Source of the DNA: Hyposmocoma kahamanoa
Taxonomy: Eukaryota > Arthropoda > Insecta > Lepidoptera > Cosmopterigidae
Length of the DNA: 64,000 bases
Direction of reading: 5' to 3'
Assembly (NCBI RefSeq): GCF_003589595.1
Contig: NW_020654289.1
Location: 7,438,158 to 7,502,157, forward strand
Position numbers and translations under genes: made by a program. Positions 32,521 through 42,969 of this stretch are shown piece by piece. The notes below the pieces were generated by a model. It worked only from the letters and a program-made list of their open reading frames with translations, was not told the origin of the DNA and searched no databases. Every line of letters begins with the position of its first letter. Positions within the stretch are counted from its first letter, which is position 1.

Positions 32521-32880
32521 TAAGAAGCACACTCTTATGGGCGGCCATACGCGCCTGGCCGGTCAGAGCAATAACGAGTAATTCAGGAGCTCAGATTGGC
32601 CGAGAGGCGTCCGCGGCACCGTATCGGTATAAATATAAGTGAAAATTATTATCATTGTCTCATTCGTAATTGTTTGTAACTATGTTCCGTCGCGTTCGAT
32701 ATTCGATAAGTCAGATGGCCATAGAAATTAGTTTTATGGAAATTACTGTCCACTTTCTGAATCAATAAACGAGAAGATTTAAGTTTCAAAGGAGTTTTGT
32801 TGAAGAAAAGGGATACCGAAGGCAATTCCTGGTCCGTTTGAGGCGGATTGAGACAGGGTTATCAACACACACAATAGACC
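32521..32880 (+). promoter_or_regulatory. Possible LTR or RNA polymerase II promoter
   Basis: CGGTATAAATATAAG at 32624-32638 is a good TATA box. About 25-30 bases later TCTCATTCGTA fits an arthropod initiator. AATAAACG follows at 32763. The segment 32537-32620 is GC-richer than its surroundings. This order resembles a Gypsy or BEL LTR, but I found no TG...CA ends, no target duplication and no internal region. Confidence 0.3.
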
Positions 32881-33000
32881 AACATACACCGCTACGTTAG
32901 TATATGATAATTTGTGGTTGGCACATTCTCACAGAAATGTACTCTAACAAAATCTAATGTCACTATGCGTATATACACATACTTAACATTTTTTTAAAGT

Positions 33001-33105
33001 ACCAAGTAACGAACAAGTCGTGCGCCTGGACAAGCCTGTTCATAAACAGTTGCCGCAAAGACTTAAGGGGCGCTCCCACTGCACCTGTCATCTTGCGACA
33101 TAAAT
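33001..33105 (-). mobile_element. Family A decayed copy
   Basis: Only the 3' blocks are readable (complement), with deletions. A T run precedes it. Confidence 0.65.
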
Positions 33106-33721
33106 CCAACCACTTTACTTAGTTTATTTCTTTATTAATTTCGTGCGTAATGTCGTAATTTCGTTGTCATCAACGAATTAATAAACAATAGTGCTGAAAA
33201 CGATTTTTGATTACTATACTACTATTGATTGCAATCATTATTATGGTTGCTTTTGCAAACGTGTTTCCTAATCACGCACGTTTAGCTTTACGTTTTGCCT
33301 CTACCACGAGTTTAGTGTGACAGTTGTCGCAAGTGACCGCGAATTACTTTATAATTTTGTATAGCAAGTTACAAGAAGAAACAATATTTTGTATACAATC
33401 TTTTATGCGGTCGCAAAGAAGTGCGTTGTCACACGAATTACATGACAACTGCTAAATGCTATCTGTGGGGTGCACAGAAGAAGTCTCTCTGCACGACCTA
33501 CCATTCCTTTCCTGCACGTCTACCGTACCCTGGGCAACAATCGGCAAGTAGTTTTGCAGTTTGGAAAACTTCCACCACTATATGCCATCGATACGTTAAG
33601 AAGAAGAATCGCTGCCGCTTGATCTAAAAAGCTAATTGGCAGTTATACTGTATCGATGTAGTCTATACGTCTGCTGTGCAATAGCTTTTCAATAAATATA
33701 ACGACGCTGTTTGATTTTTAG
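33106..33721. other. No gene recognised
   Basis: The 68-codon frame 33421-33627 has no known domain. AT-rich otherwise. Confidence 0.35.
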
Positions 33722-34087
33722 TGACAGTAGAACTACTGTGAAGGAGTTTGTCCAGGGAAGTACTGCCACCTTACCTATTTCTGTCGACAAGCAGTATTGT
33801 GAGCATTACTGCGTTCCGCTTGTCTACTTATGGTTAAGGGTGACGGGTGCAGTGGCAGTGCCCCTCAGATCTTTGTGATTTAGTCGCCGCGCAAACATGT
33901 GCCTTGTGTTGAATACAAGCAACTGGCAACTAGAAGCGAATATTTTATATATGCAACCGGCAAATGTGTAAATTCATATTAATAGTGTGTCTCGTGTGTG
34001 ATAAATCGCTGAATGGCACTGCAACTGTATGACAGGCGTGTAGCTTACGACTTGTTTGTTCCGTCACTTGATATTATAAAAAAAAAG
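33722..34087 (+). mobile_element. Family A retroposon with a 125-bp insertion
   Basis: From GACAGTAGAACTACTGTGAA to CACTTGATATTATAAAAAAAAA. Near GATTTA (33880) it is interrupted by about 125 bases (33884-34008) with no homology to the family. The flanks GTGATTTA and GTGATAAA suggest an imperfect 8-bp target duplication. Confidence 0.8.
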
Positions 34088-34142
34088 ATTTAACCACAAC
34101 TCTAAATCACTTATGATAGGAACGGTCCAAAACGGAGTACAT

Positions 34143-34526
34143 CGCACTGCTATTACAATAGTGTCGTAACTCAAAATATGTGAAATTCAAGATTATACTA
34201 CATCTGAACGTAAAATTTGAATCTCTACGCATCAATACAATCGTCGGTAGAATATTGTAAGTAACAATTAAAATATATCTATTTGACACAAAATGCGACA
34301 AACCTTTTCTGGATAAAACATTCCTTACTTATATTAAAATATGAAATTATTTTTTCCCCTTTTAATTTTAAATATATTTAGCAAGTACGAAATTTTTAGA
34401 TGTCTATAATAAACTTTAACCTATGCATAAATTTTAATTATCTTTCACGGGAAGTGTGTGATTCGTTTATCATGGATTCTGCAAAAGACACTTCTTGAGT
34501 TAATACACTATTGTATTAACAGTGCG
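34143..34526. mobile_element. Family J TIR element, copy 3
   Basis: The left TIR CGCACTGCTATTACAATAGT and the right TIR CACTATTGTATTAACAGTGC are best preserved here. The body matches copy 1 throughout. Flanks are ACAT and ATAT. Confidence 0.8.
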
Positions 34527-35379
34527 ATATCCTGATTTATGTACCGTATTTATATAACATTATGTGATTAACATGTATCGGGACTACTCAACGAGAAAAG
34601 TGGAGTAGAATAGAGAAACCGTGTTAAATTGGCCACGTGTTCGTTATCTGCCGTATCTCCACTCTTTATCAAGAATGCACTCCATTCCTTCATTCTTCAC
34701 AGGCTCATTGCTTGTGAGCAAAGTAAGAGTTATTATTTAATAATAAATAATAATAAGAAATTACTTATTATATAGGGTAATTTTGCGTTACTTACGGGAA
34801 GGTTCTCAAACAACTTTTAGTATAAAAACATCAGCTGTTCCATACGAAATTATTATACCTACTTGACCAAAATATACGGAACAGCTTTGATAAAATTGCT
34901 ACCTTAAATGATGGAGAATAAAAACTATCATCATATACGAAGTCCAAGAAAATAACTAAAAAAAATTTCAAATGCACATTCAGTACGTGAAACCTGACAA
35001 TTTCCACTATGAAGACCTCTCCCCAATCGCGGAAACAAATCATCTGACCCGTAATAAATGCTTATTATGGGCTTTACTCAAACGAATAAACGAGGTGATC
35101 GAAGTAAAATATTGAAAACAATGCTTTTTGACACTCTTTTATAATTGGTGATTGCGATGGCCTGGGATGGATGGCAACATCATTATAAGAGATTTAATAC
35201 GATCTGCTAGTTTATGCGTTTTCGTCAGTGTGTCGAACCGGGTCCCATAGCGCACGGTGCTCTTGAGATGCGAACTAATAGTAGAACAAACTAGTACCAG
35301 AGCAACGCAATTCAATCTGGGGTACTTTTGAGAACACCAAGACACGAATCAATTTAAAAAGTTCGTGCGTCAATTTACT
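34527..35379. other. No gene recognised
   Basis: Minus frames at 34831-35043 and 35139-35345 have no known domain. A TAATAATAAATAATAATAAG run lies near 34737. Confidence 0.35.
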
Positions 35380-35445
35380 TGTACCGGGAATCCAACCCTG
35401 CACCTCCTCATCCAGCGCCCATAGTATACTGTTGGGCTGTAGAGG
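35380..35445 (-). repeat. tRNA-like SINE head (family D group)
   Basis: The minus strand reads GATGACCTCTACAGCCCAAC... then a degraded B box, GGTTGGATTCCCGG. The expected body is not recognisable. Confidence 0.4.
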
Positions 35446-35609
35446 TCATCAGATTGTTCCTATTATTTGATATTTTACTGATTTACCATTATGGATTACA
35501 ATTATTTTGGTAAGTTGCGACAGCGAGACACAAAGTAAAATTATGTTTAATGTTTTATAAATAATACAAACGTAAACTATAAAATAAAGAAATTACACTA
35601 CGCCATTAT

Positions 35610-35772
35610 ATGTAGGGTGAATCGGCTATCATGCTGGCTTGCCACGCAAGAGGTCTCGGTTCCGATTCCCGAGTCAGGAGATATATTTGTATAGCCTACA
35701 TTTATTTTTCTCGTGAGTTTGGGTGTAATTTGTGACTGTCTACGTACGTGTCCATGGCACCCGCGATTCAGG
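35610..35772 (+). mobile_element. Family B SINE, decayed
   Basis: The head is badly mutated (GTAGGGTGAATCGGCTATC). The middle TGCCACGCAAGAGGTC and the body (TTTCTCGTGAGTTTGGG, CACCCGCGATTCAGG) are clear. The tail is missing. Confidence 0.75.
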
Positions 35773-36195
35773 ATCAAAAGGGTTAAAAGGGTCTGGCAAA
35801 AAGCAACTTTAAATGAATTAATCTGAAGATATTTGCTGTCAATCTAGTACCTCTTAACTTTTGAAAGATATTTTTTTGAATAAATTAAAAAAATATTACG
35901 AAATCGACTATCGGATGAAATTTCATGCATCACATAACATTTTTGACAATTTACAATTGCTCTTATTCCGTTTGCGAAATAAAGTAGAATGAATAGTGTA
36001 GTATTTAATGTATGTGACGATGAAAGAAAGACATATTGAGTTTGAATTTGAACTTCACTTTATTATACATCTGACTATACAAATTATAACTGGCTTTAAG
36101 CCATATAAAAAAGTCATAAAGTTATTCGCATAATTTTCAATTCTCTCTATTCAGTTCGTCGAGTCGAAAACCGAGCTCGGATATAATTTTATATT
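35773..36195. other. No gene recognised
   Basis: Contains GAGTTTGAATTTGAACTTC near 36038, which resembles minus-strand LINE 3' ends such as that at 28.5 kb. No clear coding remains. Confidence 0.35.
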
Positions 36196-36390
36196 TTAAT
36201 AAATTAGCGAGCACGGGAGCTGACTGTGCAGTGGCATATTCAAGTGATACCTGGCGAACTTCTGCTCATCAAATAAGTCGATTATATATTTGAATATTTC
36301 TTGATTATTCAGTTTGTTGTCGGCATTGAAAACATGATACATTTCAATTTTCTTAATAGATGGAAATAACGGACTGCCTCTGATTACGGG
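36196..36390 (-). other. Unassigned open frame of about 64 codons, not started by ATG
   Basis: From just after a TAG at 36391-36393 the minus strand is open to a TAA at 36196-36198. It reads PVIRGSPLFPSIKKIEMYHV, then an acidic and aromatic stretch (IIDLFDEQKFARYHL). Composition is protein-like, not repeat-like. I recognise no domain. It could be a remnant of a retroelement (LINE-like tail sequence lies downstream) or a host exon. No convincing splice signals are seen. Confidence 0.25.
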
Positions 36391-36407
36391 CTATTTATTG
36401 TTTTTAA

Positions 36408-36610
36408 CTGATTTCAAAAAAGGAGGAGGTTCTCAGTTCGACTGTTTGTTCTTTTTGTATGTATGTAACGCGATAACTCCGTTTGTGAACCGATTTTGAT
36501 GATTCTTTTTTTGTTGGAAAGTGGGTATTTTGGTAGTGGTCCTATTTAATTTTGAAGAAAAGATTACACCTCTAAGAGAGGCTGTTCACGCATGAAGACT
36601 TGTTTTTATA
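36408..36610 (+). mobile_element. Family G repeat, 5' part
   Basis: Clear head: ACTGATTTCAAAAAAGGAGG, TTCTCAGTTCGACTG, GCGATAACTCCG, GTGAACCGATTTTGATGATT. It ends after ATTACACCTCTAAGAG. Confidence 0.75.
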
Positions 36611-37552
36611 AATAGCGTCTTAATCTTATAATGTGCAATTTATTTAAATGATTGATTTTGCTGTGCTCCAATTGAAGGCGTTTTTCTCTCAATATACTTT
36701 AAGGCGATGAGGTGCCCAAAATCGTTAAATTTGGTGTTTTTGTGTAAGTTTTTAGGCGATAACATAGCACGTGGAACTTTGAAAATCGTACATCCTGTAA
36801 CACGTATCTTGAAGTGTAGCTTGAAAATCCTAGAATATTGCTTATAGTCATAGGTAATACAAAAACTGGATTACAGTGATACTCTGGTGGTTATTTTTTG
36901 ACATATTTTTCTCGGGCAAACCAAACTTGCTTATTACCAAATTTGGTGTGGTTATTTAAATGATAATTATCTTGATTCTGACACTTTATTTGTTTTAAAT
37001 AAAAGACAAATAACAAATTTAGGAGTAAAAAGTAACTTTCGCCTACTAAAGTACGAGCTAAATATTTGCTTGCAAATTATGGACAGGCACTTAACAGCGT
37101 GAAAAAATATCATACACAAAAAAATACGTAAATAAGTAAATATGCACCAATTCGTTGAAATCAAAACAAAATATTATAAAAAGTCAAATTTAGTCATTAG
37201 GTGAGAATAAATAAAAAATATTTTTAGTTGGATTAGAACCTAAAACACGAAGTAGGTATTCAAAACAAAAATGAAATTATTGTTTGCATCCTTGATTATT
37301 TAGTAAAATTGCAACGTGGAAAACTTCTGCTGCGTAACTTGCGTTGGTGGGATAGACCTCTGTTTTGACATGGTTTTGGCAAATTGATTTATATTGTATT
37401 GTAATCGGCTGTCTACCGTCGAGCACGATACTTACGAGATATGTAGTTGGACATAGTTATGCAAACTATAACCAACCCACAAAATGTCACTTTCGAGATA
37501 ATTATATTTTTGTAAAAACAGTGTGAAGAAATAAATAGGTAAGTTATTTGAG
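36611..37552. other. No gene recognised
   Basis: AT-rich. The minus frame 36967-37164 has no known domain. Confidence 0.35.
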
Positions 37553-37711
37553 ACTAGAGATGCGCCGAGTACTCGTTTGCTACTCGGTACTCGGTGTGCT
37601 AGGCCGAATAACTCAGTTCATGAGAAGAATAGTCGGTTAATATAAAGCATCACAGCGATAGACATAATAAAGTAAAATCAACAATATATTTAAAATTTAT
37701 TATAAATATAA

Positions 37712-37942
37712 TATATTAACTGCCTCCGTGGCCCAACGGTTACCATACCGGACTGCCACGCAGAGGTCCTCGGGTTCGATTCCCGGGCCGGGAGAAATAT
37801 TTGTATGACCTACATTTATTTCTCTCGTGAGTTTGGGTGTAATTTGTGGTTGTCTATGTGTGTGTCCATGGCACCCGCGACACAGGGTTTCCCTAGTGCG
37901 GGGCTATGTTGAGTGTGTGCGTTATTATTATTATTATTAAAA
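37712..37942 (+). mobile_element. Family B SINE inserted in the hAT remnant
   Basis: Full length, with A box GTGGCCCAACGG (one change), B box GGTTCGATTCCC and (TTA)n tail. Confidence 0.92.
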
Positions 37943-38049
37943 TATTCAAAAGAGATTTATTACTAGAAATTGTAGACAATTTTAACAATTTCTAGCAATT
38001 TAGTAATTTAAAAGAAACTTTACATTATTAATATTTAAAATTTAACAAA

Positions 38050-38243
38050 GGCAAGTTATGATGTAGGAATATTTACAAGGCTTTCTGCGCATTCAGGTAA
38101 TAGTCTGTTCCTTTTTTCTTCATGCGCATTACAAATTTCGGCAAATAACCGCTCGCTATACACAGACGCAAGGTCATCGACGCTTGTTAGCGTCATAAGC
38201 AGTGAGCACCGATTTTTATTGTCTCCTGTGTTAAGTCCCGTAT
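38050..38243 (-). pseudogene. hAT transposase C-terminal dimerisation segment
   Basis: The minus strand reads ASVYSERLFAEICNAHEEKR, then NRLLPECAESLV and a stop. The S.ERLF...KR.RLLP...E.L pattern is the conserved hAT C-terminal dimerisation region. The usual FLHHN end is altered to IPTS. Confidence 0.7.
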
Positions 38244-38244
38244 A

Positions 38245-38390
38245 GTAGCGAACTAGGGGATGAATCCGGTTTTGCGCACTTTCCAGTAACCGATTTCAAT
38301 AAAACTTGGCAAATACGTGTAATTCCACAAACTTTTAAGATCGTTTTTTAGTACTCTGTACTGAGATTATATTTTGTCATAAAAATAAAT
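38245..38390 (+). mobile_element. Family G repeat, 3' part
   Basis: ATCCGGTTTTGCGCACTTTC, CAGTAACCGATTTCAATAAA, then GATCGTTTTTTAGTACTCTG. It joins the hAT remnant directly. Confidence 0.6.
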
Positions 38391-38431
38391 TTACAGACGT
38401 AGTTCGTCAATTCTCAATATGGGTGTGATAA

Positions 38432-38642
38432 TTATAGCACACACATATACTCATAGCCCTGCACTAGGGAAACCATGTATAGCGGGTGCTATGGACACAC
38501 ACATAGACAACCGCAAATTACGTCCAAACTCATAATAGAAATAAATGTAGACCACACAAATATTTCTCCCGGCTCGGGAATCGAATCCGGGACATCTGCG
38601 TGGCAATCCAGTATGGTAACTGTTCGACCACCGAGGCATTTT
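38432..38642 (-). mobile_element. Family B SINE
   Basis: Complete except for the tail. The B-box side reads GGATTCGATTCCCGAGCCGG. The A box is damaged (GTGGTCGAACAG). Confidence 0.88.
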
Positions 38643-38687
38643 ATTATATTTCATTATTTCAAAATATTTTTTTATTGACCACCATGG

Positions 38688-38930
38688 CATTCAATTAATT
38701 TTTATGAAATTACTCCACTAGTTTGTTATAATTATTAATACAAAAATCGAACATTTAAAAAAAATCCTCCGATCCGGCTGGATTCGAACCGACGATGACT
38801 GTGGCTATGCCAACTAAGTCACGGAACGAACCAGAGGACGTCACGTTTTTTTTCTATGTGCTATCTTAAATTTGGTTTTCAACGACTTTTTCTATCTATG
38901 ACAAATCTATGAAATGTTTCAAAATCCTTA
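38688..38930 (-). mobile_element. Family E retroposon
   Basis: The minus strand has the tRNA-like middle (GACTTAGTTGGCATAGC, GGTTCGAATCCAGCC) with a 14-base deletion in the anticodon region, and a complete 3' block to TTCATAAAA. Confidence 0.75.
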
Positions 38931-38995
38931 TTTTTTCTAAAATGCTTCTTCTTATCGTGTGTATGTAATGGTATACAAAATAATGTTTCCCATCA

Positions 38996-39120
38996 TGGTG
39001 AAAGGATTTGCCAATCGGGCTAAAGTACTAGCCGATTGAGGCCTGAGGGTGGATTGAGGGTGCGCCAGACGTACAGAAAGGAGAGGGATGGTATGCCGCA
39101 CGGGGAGGCTCCTTTTGTAC
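38996..39120 (+). repeat. Dispersed repeat, first of a pair with 52.1 kb
   Basis: GGTGAAAGGATTTGCCAATC, then an internal complement GCCGATTG and GAGGCTCCTTT. A diverged second copy lies at 52080-52200 in the same orientation. The family is unknown. Confidence 0.45.
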
Positions 39121-39245
39121 ACTCCAAAATTCTGATTCGAAGTTATTCCAATCTTAAACGAACTACAGTAATTTCATTTATTTGTCATGTATCTATTTTC
39201 ATTTATCTTTCTATTTTCTCGTGGTACGGTTATAACTTCGAGGTA

Positions 39246-39843
39246 GGGCGCGTTCCCACTATGTCGTCACGTGTTATTATCCTTGGACGACTGTCGTGTC
39301 TTGCCTGTTCCCATATCACGACCATCTGTCGTGGACGATTTTTTATCGTTGAACGACTGTCGTGACTAGCTGTTTCCACTAGATAGTGACGACAATTTAT
39401 CGTTTCACGACAGCCTCCTTGTCTTTTGCACGACAGAATCGTTTGATGCACTGCAGTCGCTTGTATGTTATTTTGGAAACCGGTAGTGTGTGTTCTCTCT
39501 AAATGGATGAAGACGAAATTTTTACAATGTATTACTTTTAAAAATGCGGAAGAGGAAGCAAACTAAGTAAAGAAAATATAACGTGACGTATAAAATAAAA
39601 CGTGACGAAAATAGGAGCTGCGACAATCTGTCGTCACGTTTTTATCGTGACGTTTTTTATCGTTCGACGACTGTCGTTCTAGCTGTTCCCACTGTGACGG
39701 CAGTTTGTCGTTGTAACGATAAAAAATCGTGAACGACAGTTAATCGTGTCGTGCTATATGTGAACAACTTCATTTAAATATACAAGTCACGACACTGTAA
39801 ACTGCACAAAAATCTGTCGTCACAACATAGTGGGAACGCGCCC
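39246..39843. mobile_element. Family F GC-capped TIR element, copy 2 (longest)
   Basis: The left end GGGCGCGTTCCCACTATGTC and the right end ACATAGTGGGAACGCGCCC are near-perfect complements over about 24 bp. Flanking GTA on both sides suggests a 3-bp target duplication. The interior again holds many ACGACTGTCGT-type words. At 598 bp it is about 240 bp longer than the other two copies. Confidence 0.82.
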
Positions 39844-40175
39844 GTAGCGTCTTAATGGTTTCTTCTAATTGCAAAACTTTGTTACTCAGCCTTTGAGATC
39901 CATTTACTGAGTACTAAATTACAGAGTCAAAAGTCTAAATACCAGAATAATCCAAATTTTACGGAAATAGGCAAGTATAATTATTATTGAGAAATATTTA
40001 ATCAGGCAAAACGTTACTTCAAATATCAAACTTCTACCTAAGATGATAAGATACACTTATCATTAGTCAGATAAATGTTCTGATATTGATATACACATAC
40101 TATTATAAAGAAAAAACATTCAATAATTTAAACACAGAAGGTCACTTTGAAAGCTTATCTAAATTGTTCTGGTAA
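39844..40175. other. No gene recognised
   Basis: AT-rich, nothing seen. Confidence 0.4.
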
Positions 40176-40425
40176 ATAGAAAGTGAAACTATTTTTCCGG
40201 ATTTAAATGGCGTATATTTGACATTTCAAACAAACAAACGTTCCAGTCAACAGTGACCACGAGACCTGTAAAGAGCCCGAAACGTTGGTTTGTTTGGAAA
40301 AAACAAATATATGCGATTTAATTCCGGAAAATAGTAATTTCCTAACGCGCTCCTAAATGCGTTGATAGCCTCAATTAAAAGAACATGTCGAGCTTAGGTT
40401 TTCGCGATTGTTACACATAGGAAAA
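40176..40425. mobile_element. Family H foldback element, copy 2
   Basis: Left arm from GTGAAACTATTTTTCCGG, right arm CGAAACGTTGGTTTGTTTGG to GGAAAATAGTAATTTCC. An extra outer block (TAGGTTTTCGCGATTG, 40395) appears in left-arm orientation on the right side, so this copy is rearranged. Confidence 0.7.
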
Positions 40426-40496
40426 ATTGCTACAATTAACAAAATTAAAAAAAGCTCAATGATGAAAGAGATGTTTAAGTGATCTCGACATTTGGA

Positions 40497-40745
40497 GAGG
40501 ATGAATGAAAGAAGATTGACGAAATAGATTTATAAGACGAGTATGAGAGACCAAGTATGTACCTAAGGGTCAATCAAGGCGTATAACCAGATATTACGGA
40601 CATCCTAAAGAAAGGTCAGGTCAAGAGTACCCCTAACCGACGGGCGCGTATGAAAGCATTGATGCTTTCGTACACGCCCTTCGGAAAGATGTGTGTCAGG
40701 ATCGTAGCAAGCGTCAGGCAATTGATCTCTGCCTACAAAACAAAA
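40497..40745 (+). pseudogene. LINE endonuclease-RT C-terminal fragment
   Basis: Reads ERMNERRLTK, a stop, IYKTSMR, then in another frame KKGQVKSTPNRRARMKALM and RIVASVRQLISAY. Known lepidopteran relatives read RMNE.RLTK...LKKGQ..ST.NRRACMKR.M...VSAYP. Several stops. Confidence 0.65.
40642..40679. repeat. Hairpin
   Basis: GGGCGCGTATGAAAGCAT pairs with ATGCTTTCGTACACGCCC, 16 of 18 positions, with a two-base centre. It lies in the LINE fragment. Confidence 0.7.
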
Positions 40746-40754
40746 ATAAGTGAC

Positions 40755-40790
40755 GTATATGGCACCTTTTACACTGAAGGTGCCATATAC
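40755..40790. repeat. Perfect 14-bp hairpin
   Basis: GTATATGGCACCTT and AAGGTGCCATATAC around an 8-base loop. Confidence 0.8.
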
Positions 40791-40904
40791 TCTACTTATT
40801 TATATTTTACAAGGCCACATCTGCAAAATTACAACCTGTTAGAAGAAAGGTTAATGCTACAAACTGGACGACAGCGGGTGGCGGTTTGCGCGATTTGATG
40901 AAAA

Positions 40905-41255
40905 GGGCTAAGACGACAGATAGTCGTACAGTTTAAAGTGTCGTGGCTTGTATATTTAAGTGAAGTTGTTCACACATAGAACAACACGATTAATAACGTT
41001 ACGATGACAGATTGTCGTGACAATGGAAAGAGCTAGAACGACTGTCGTCCGACGATAAATAAAACTTCACGATAAAAATGTGACGACAGATAATCGCAGC
41101 TGCCGTGAACTGATAAATTGGCATCACGATCTATTGGGTCAGCTATACACGACAGTCGTTCAACGATAAAATAAACGTCAATGGCACAGTCATAATAGTC
41201 ACGTGACAGTCGTCGAACGATAAATAAAACGTTACGACATAATGGGAGCGCGCCC
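40905..41255. mobile_element. Family F GC-capped TIR element, copy 3
   Basis: The right end TAATGGGAGCGCGCCC is intact. The left end is cut to GGGCTAAGACGACAG. The order of internal blocks matches copy 1 (TCGTACAGTTTAAAG, GTGGCTTGTATATTTAA). Confidence 0.75.
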
Positions 41256-41854
41256 TAAGTTTGCATATGCTGTTCTTGACGACGCCGACGGCAGTGGCGC
41301 GGTCCAATCGAGCGGTGAATGGATGTTCGAATACATGACATGCACGAGTCATAGTGTCGTCTTGTTGCTTACCCATACCTACTTTTCGATCAATCAAGCT
41401 TGGAGACGCCGTATGAAGAAATAATTTCAGCAGTTTTAGAAAGATCTCCAATATGGAACAGCGAACATATCGACCACAAAAATAGAAGGCTTAATAATCA
41501 ATACATAAAGAAGAGTAGCTATTACTATTAGTTCATAATTAAAGTGTGATTCCAATTACGGCTTGATATTTGCAAAAATATAATCAATTGTTTACACAGG
41601 CACTCTAGCATGATCATAAAACTTATTCGGATTTTGTCTTTGATCTTCGTAATTTAGGCTTTCTTTGTTTGTAGTACAGGTTCATGTCTTATTTTTTACA
41701 TAATATTGAATAAAAGAGTTAGGTACTATAAAAAGATCACGTCAGTGTATGAACATCGCGCTCACGCTCTCGTTATGTCACTTTACATTCACAATGTGTA
41801 TGTATGTAAATGGAAGTAATGCAAAAGTGTATATTATTCCTATCGTTATTAAAA
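41256..41854. other. No gene recognised
   Basis: Opposite-strand frames at 41143-41451 and 41242-41424 overlap the family F end. Nothing else was identified. Confidence 0.35.
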
Positions 41855-42130
41855 GCCTAATGGCTTGGTCTAACGCTTTTCTAAAGGAGGCCGTACCACA
41901 CTTCTGAGATTCTCGGAATTTACGTGCGAAATTTAATTTGAAATTTACCATGAGCTTTTCGGTGAACGAAGATATTGTGTTGAAACCTGTAACTTCGAAA
42001 AGATTCACAAACCTCGGAAAACGTGGGAAGTCTCCAACCCCGTTTCGGAATATACCGTAAACCCTTGCTTGAGAGGATACCTGTGCCCGGTAGTGGGACG
42101 TATAAAAGGGGTTAATGATGATGATGATAA
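41855..42130 (+). mobile_element. Family C SINE
   Basis: The head is mutated and the B box lost. The body is full (CATGAGCTTTTCGGTGAACG, GAAAACGTGGGAAGTCTCC), ending GGACGTATAAAAGGGG and (GAT)n. Confidence 0.8.
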
Positions 42131-42360
42131 TTATTAATATAAAGATCGAACACTCAGAAAAATTTCCTTCGATCCGGCCGGATTCGAACCGACGTCTTCT
42201 AGCATACCATGCCAGACGCTATACCAACTAAGACACGGCGTTCCATGGCTTACAACGGACCTCACGAATTTTTCAATGTGTTTGTTATCGCGTCTTTGTA
42301 TTTGGTTTTTTCAACGACTTTTTAGCCGTAGCGCCATCTATTAGAAATCTTAAGTATTTC
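42131..42360 (-). mobile_element. Family E retroposon following a (GAT)n tail
   Basis: The tRNA-like middle is well preserved (B-box side GGTTCGAATCCGGCCGGATC). The 5' part ends in the GATGGCGCTACGG block. It directly abuts the family C tail. Confidence 0.8.
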
Positions 42361-42402
42361 GTCGATGATGATGATGTATATATATGACTTAGTGATTAAT
42401 TA

Positions 42403-42437
42403 ACTTTGAGTGTGTGTGTTATTATTATTATTATTAT
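42403..42437 (+). repeat. Family B tail fragment
   Basis: TTGAGTGTGTGTGTTATTAT and (TTA)n only. Confidence 0.5.
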
Positions 42438-42737
42438 GTGGTCATGGCCGCAGTGTTATAAGCTAAAAAAGTTTAAAGAATTTAAAGAGACCTCCTTCCT
42501 TGTTCGCCGTAGGATTTATATAGGAATATAGGACCATATTTGCACGAGCATAAGGTTCTTCACCTTTTAAGTAAAATAGGTGCAAACCCAAATGTGTAAC
42601 AAGACATTTTGCTTACGGACATATAAGAACAACACTGCCTTTCATAACCTTCTGATAAGAATGTATTGACTTTACAATGAGAAATCTCTGAAAAACATCG
42701 TCCAAGATTCATAATATATATATAATATATATATATT

Positions 42738-42960
42738 TTACCAACTACAAAAAAGGAGGAGGTTCTCAATTCGAAGGAATGTTTTTTTTGTATGTATGTT
42801 ACGCGATAACTCCGCCATTTTAAACCGATTTTGACGATTCTTTTTTGTTAGGAAGAGGGTACCTAAATTTGAAGAAAATATTCGCCCTCTAAAGGTGGTA
42901 AACCAGATGAATGACTTTTGAGGTCGGTTTTTTTAGTACCCTGTACTGAGGTTAAGTTAT
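42738..42960 (+). mobile_element. Family G repeat, both ends, centre deleted
   Basis: Head ACAAAAAAGGAGGAGGTTCT, end TTTTGAGGTCGGTTTTTTTA and GTACCCTGTACTGAG. Only about 220 bases lie between the ends. Confidence 0.75.
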
Positions 42961-42969
42961 TATAATATC

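Larger units (their letters stand above)
37553..38243 (-). mobile_element. hAT-superfamily remnant (3' end and transposase C-terminus)
   Basis: The terminal motif CTAGAGATGCGCCGAGTACT (37554) with repeated CTCGGTACTCGG words is the usual end of hobo/Ac-like elements in insects. The transposase tail lies at 38050-38243 on the minus strand. A family B SINE sits between them. The other end of the element is missing, replaced by a family G fragment at 38245. Confidence 0.65.

Noticed and set aside
38475..38678. 67-codon frame on the plus strand
   Set aside because: Antisense reading of a family B SINE and its flank.
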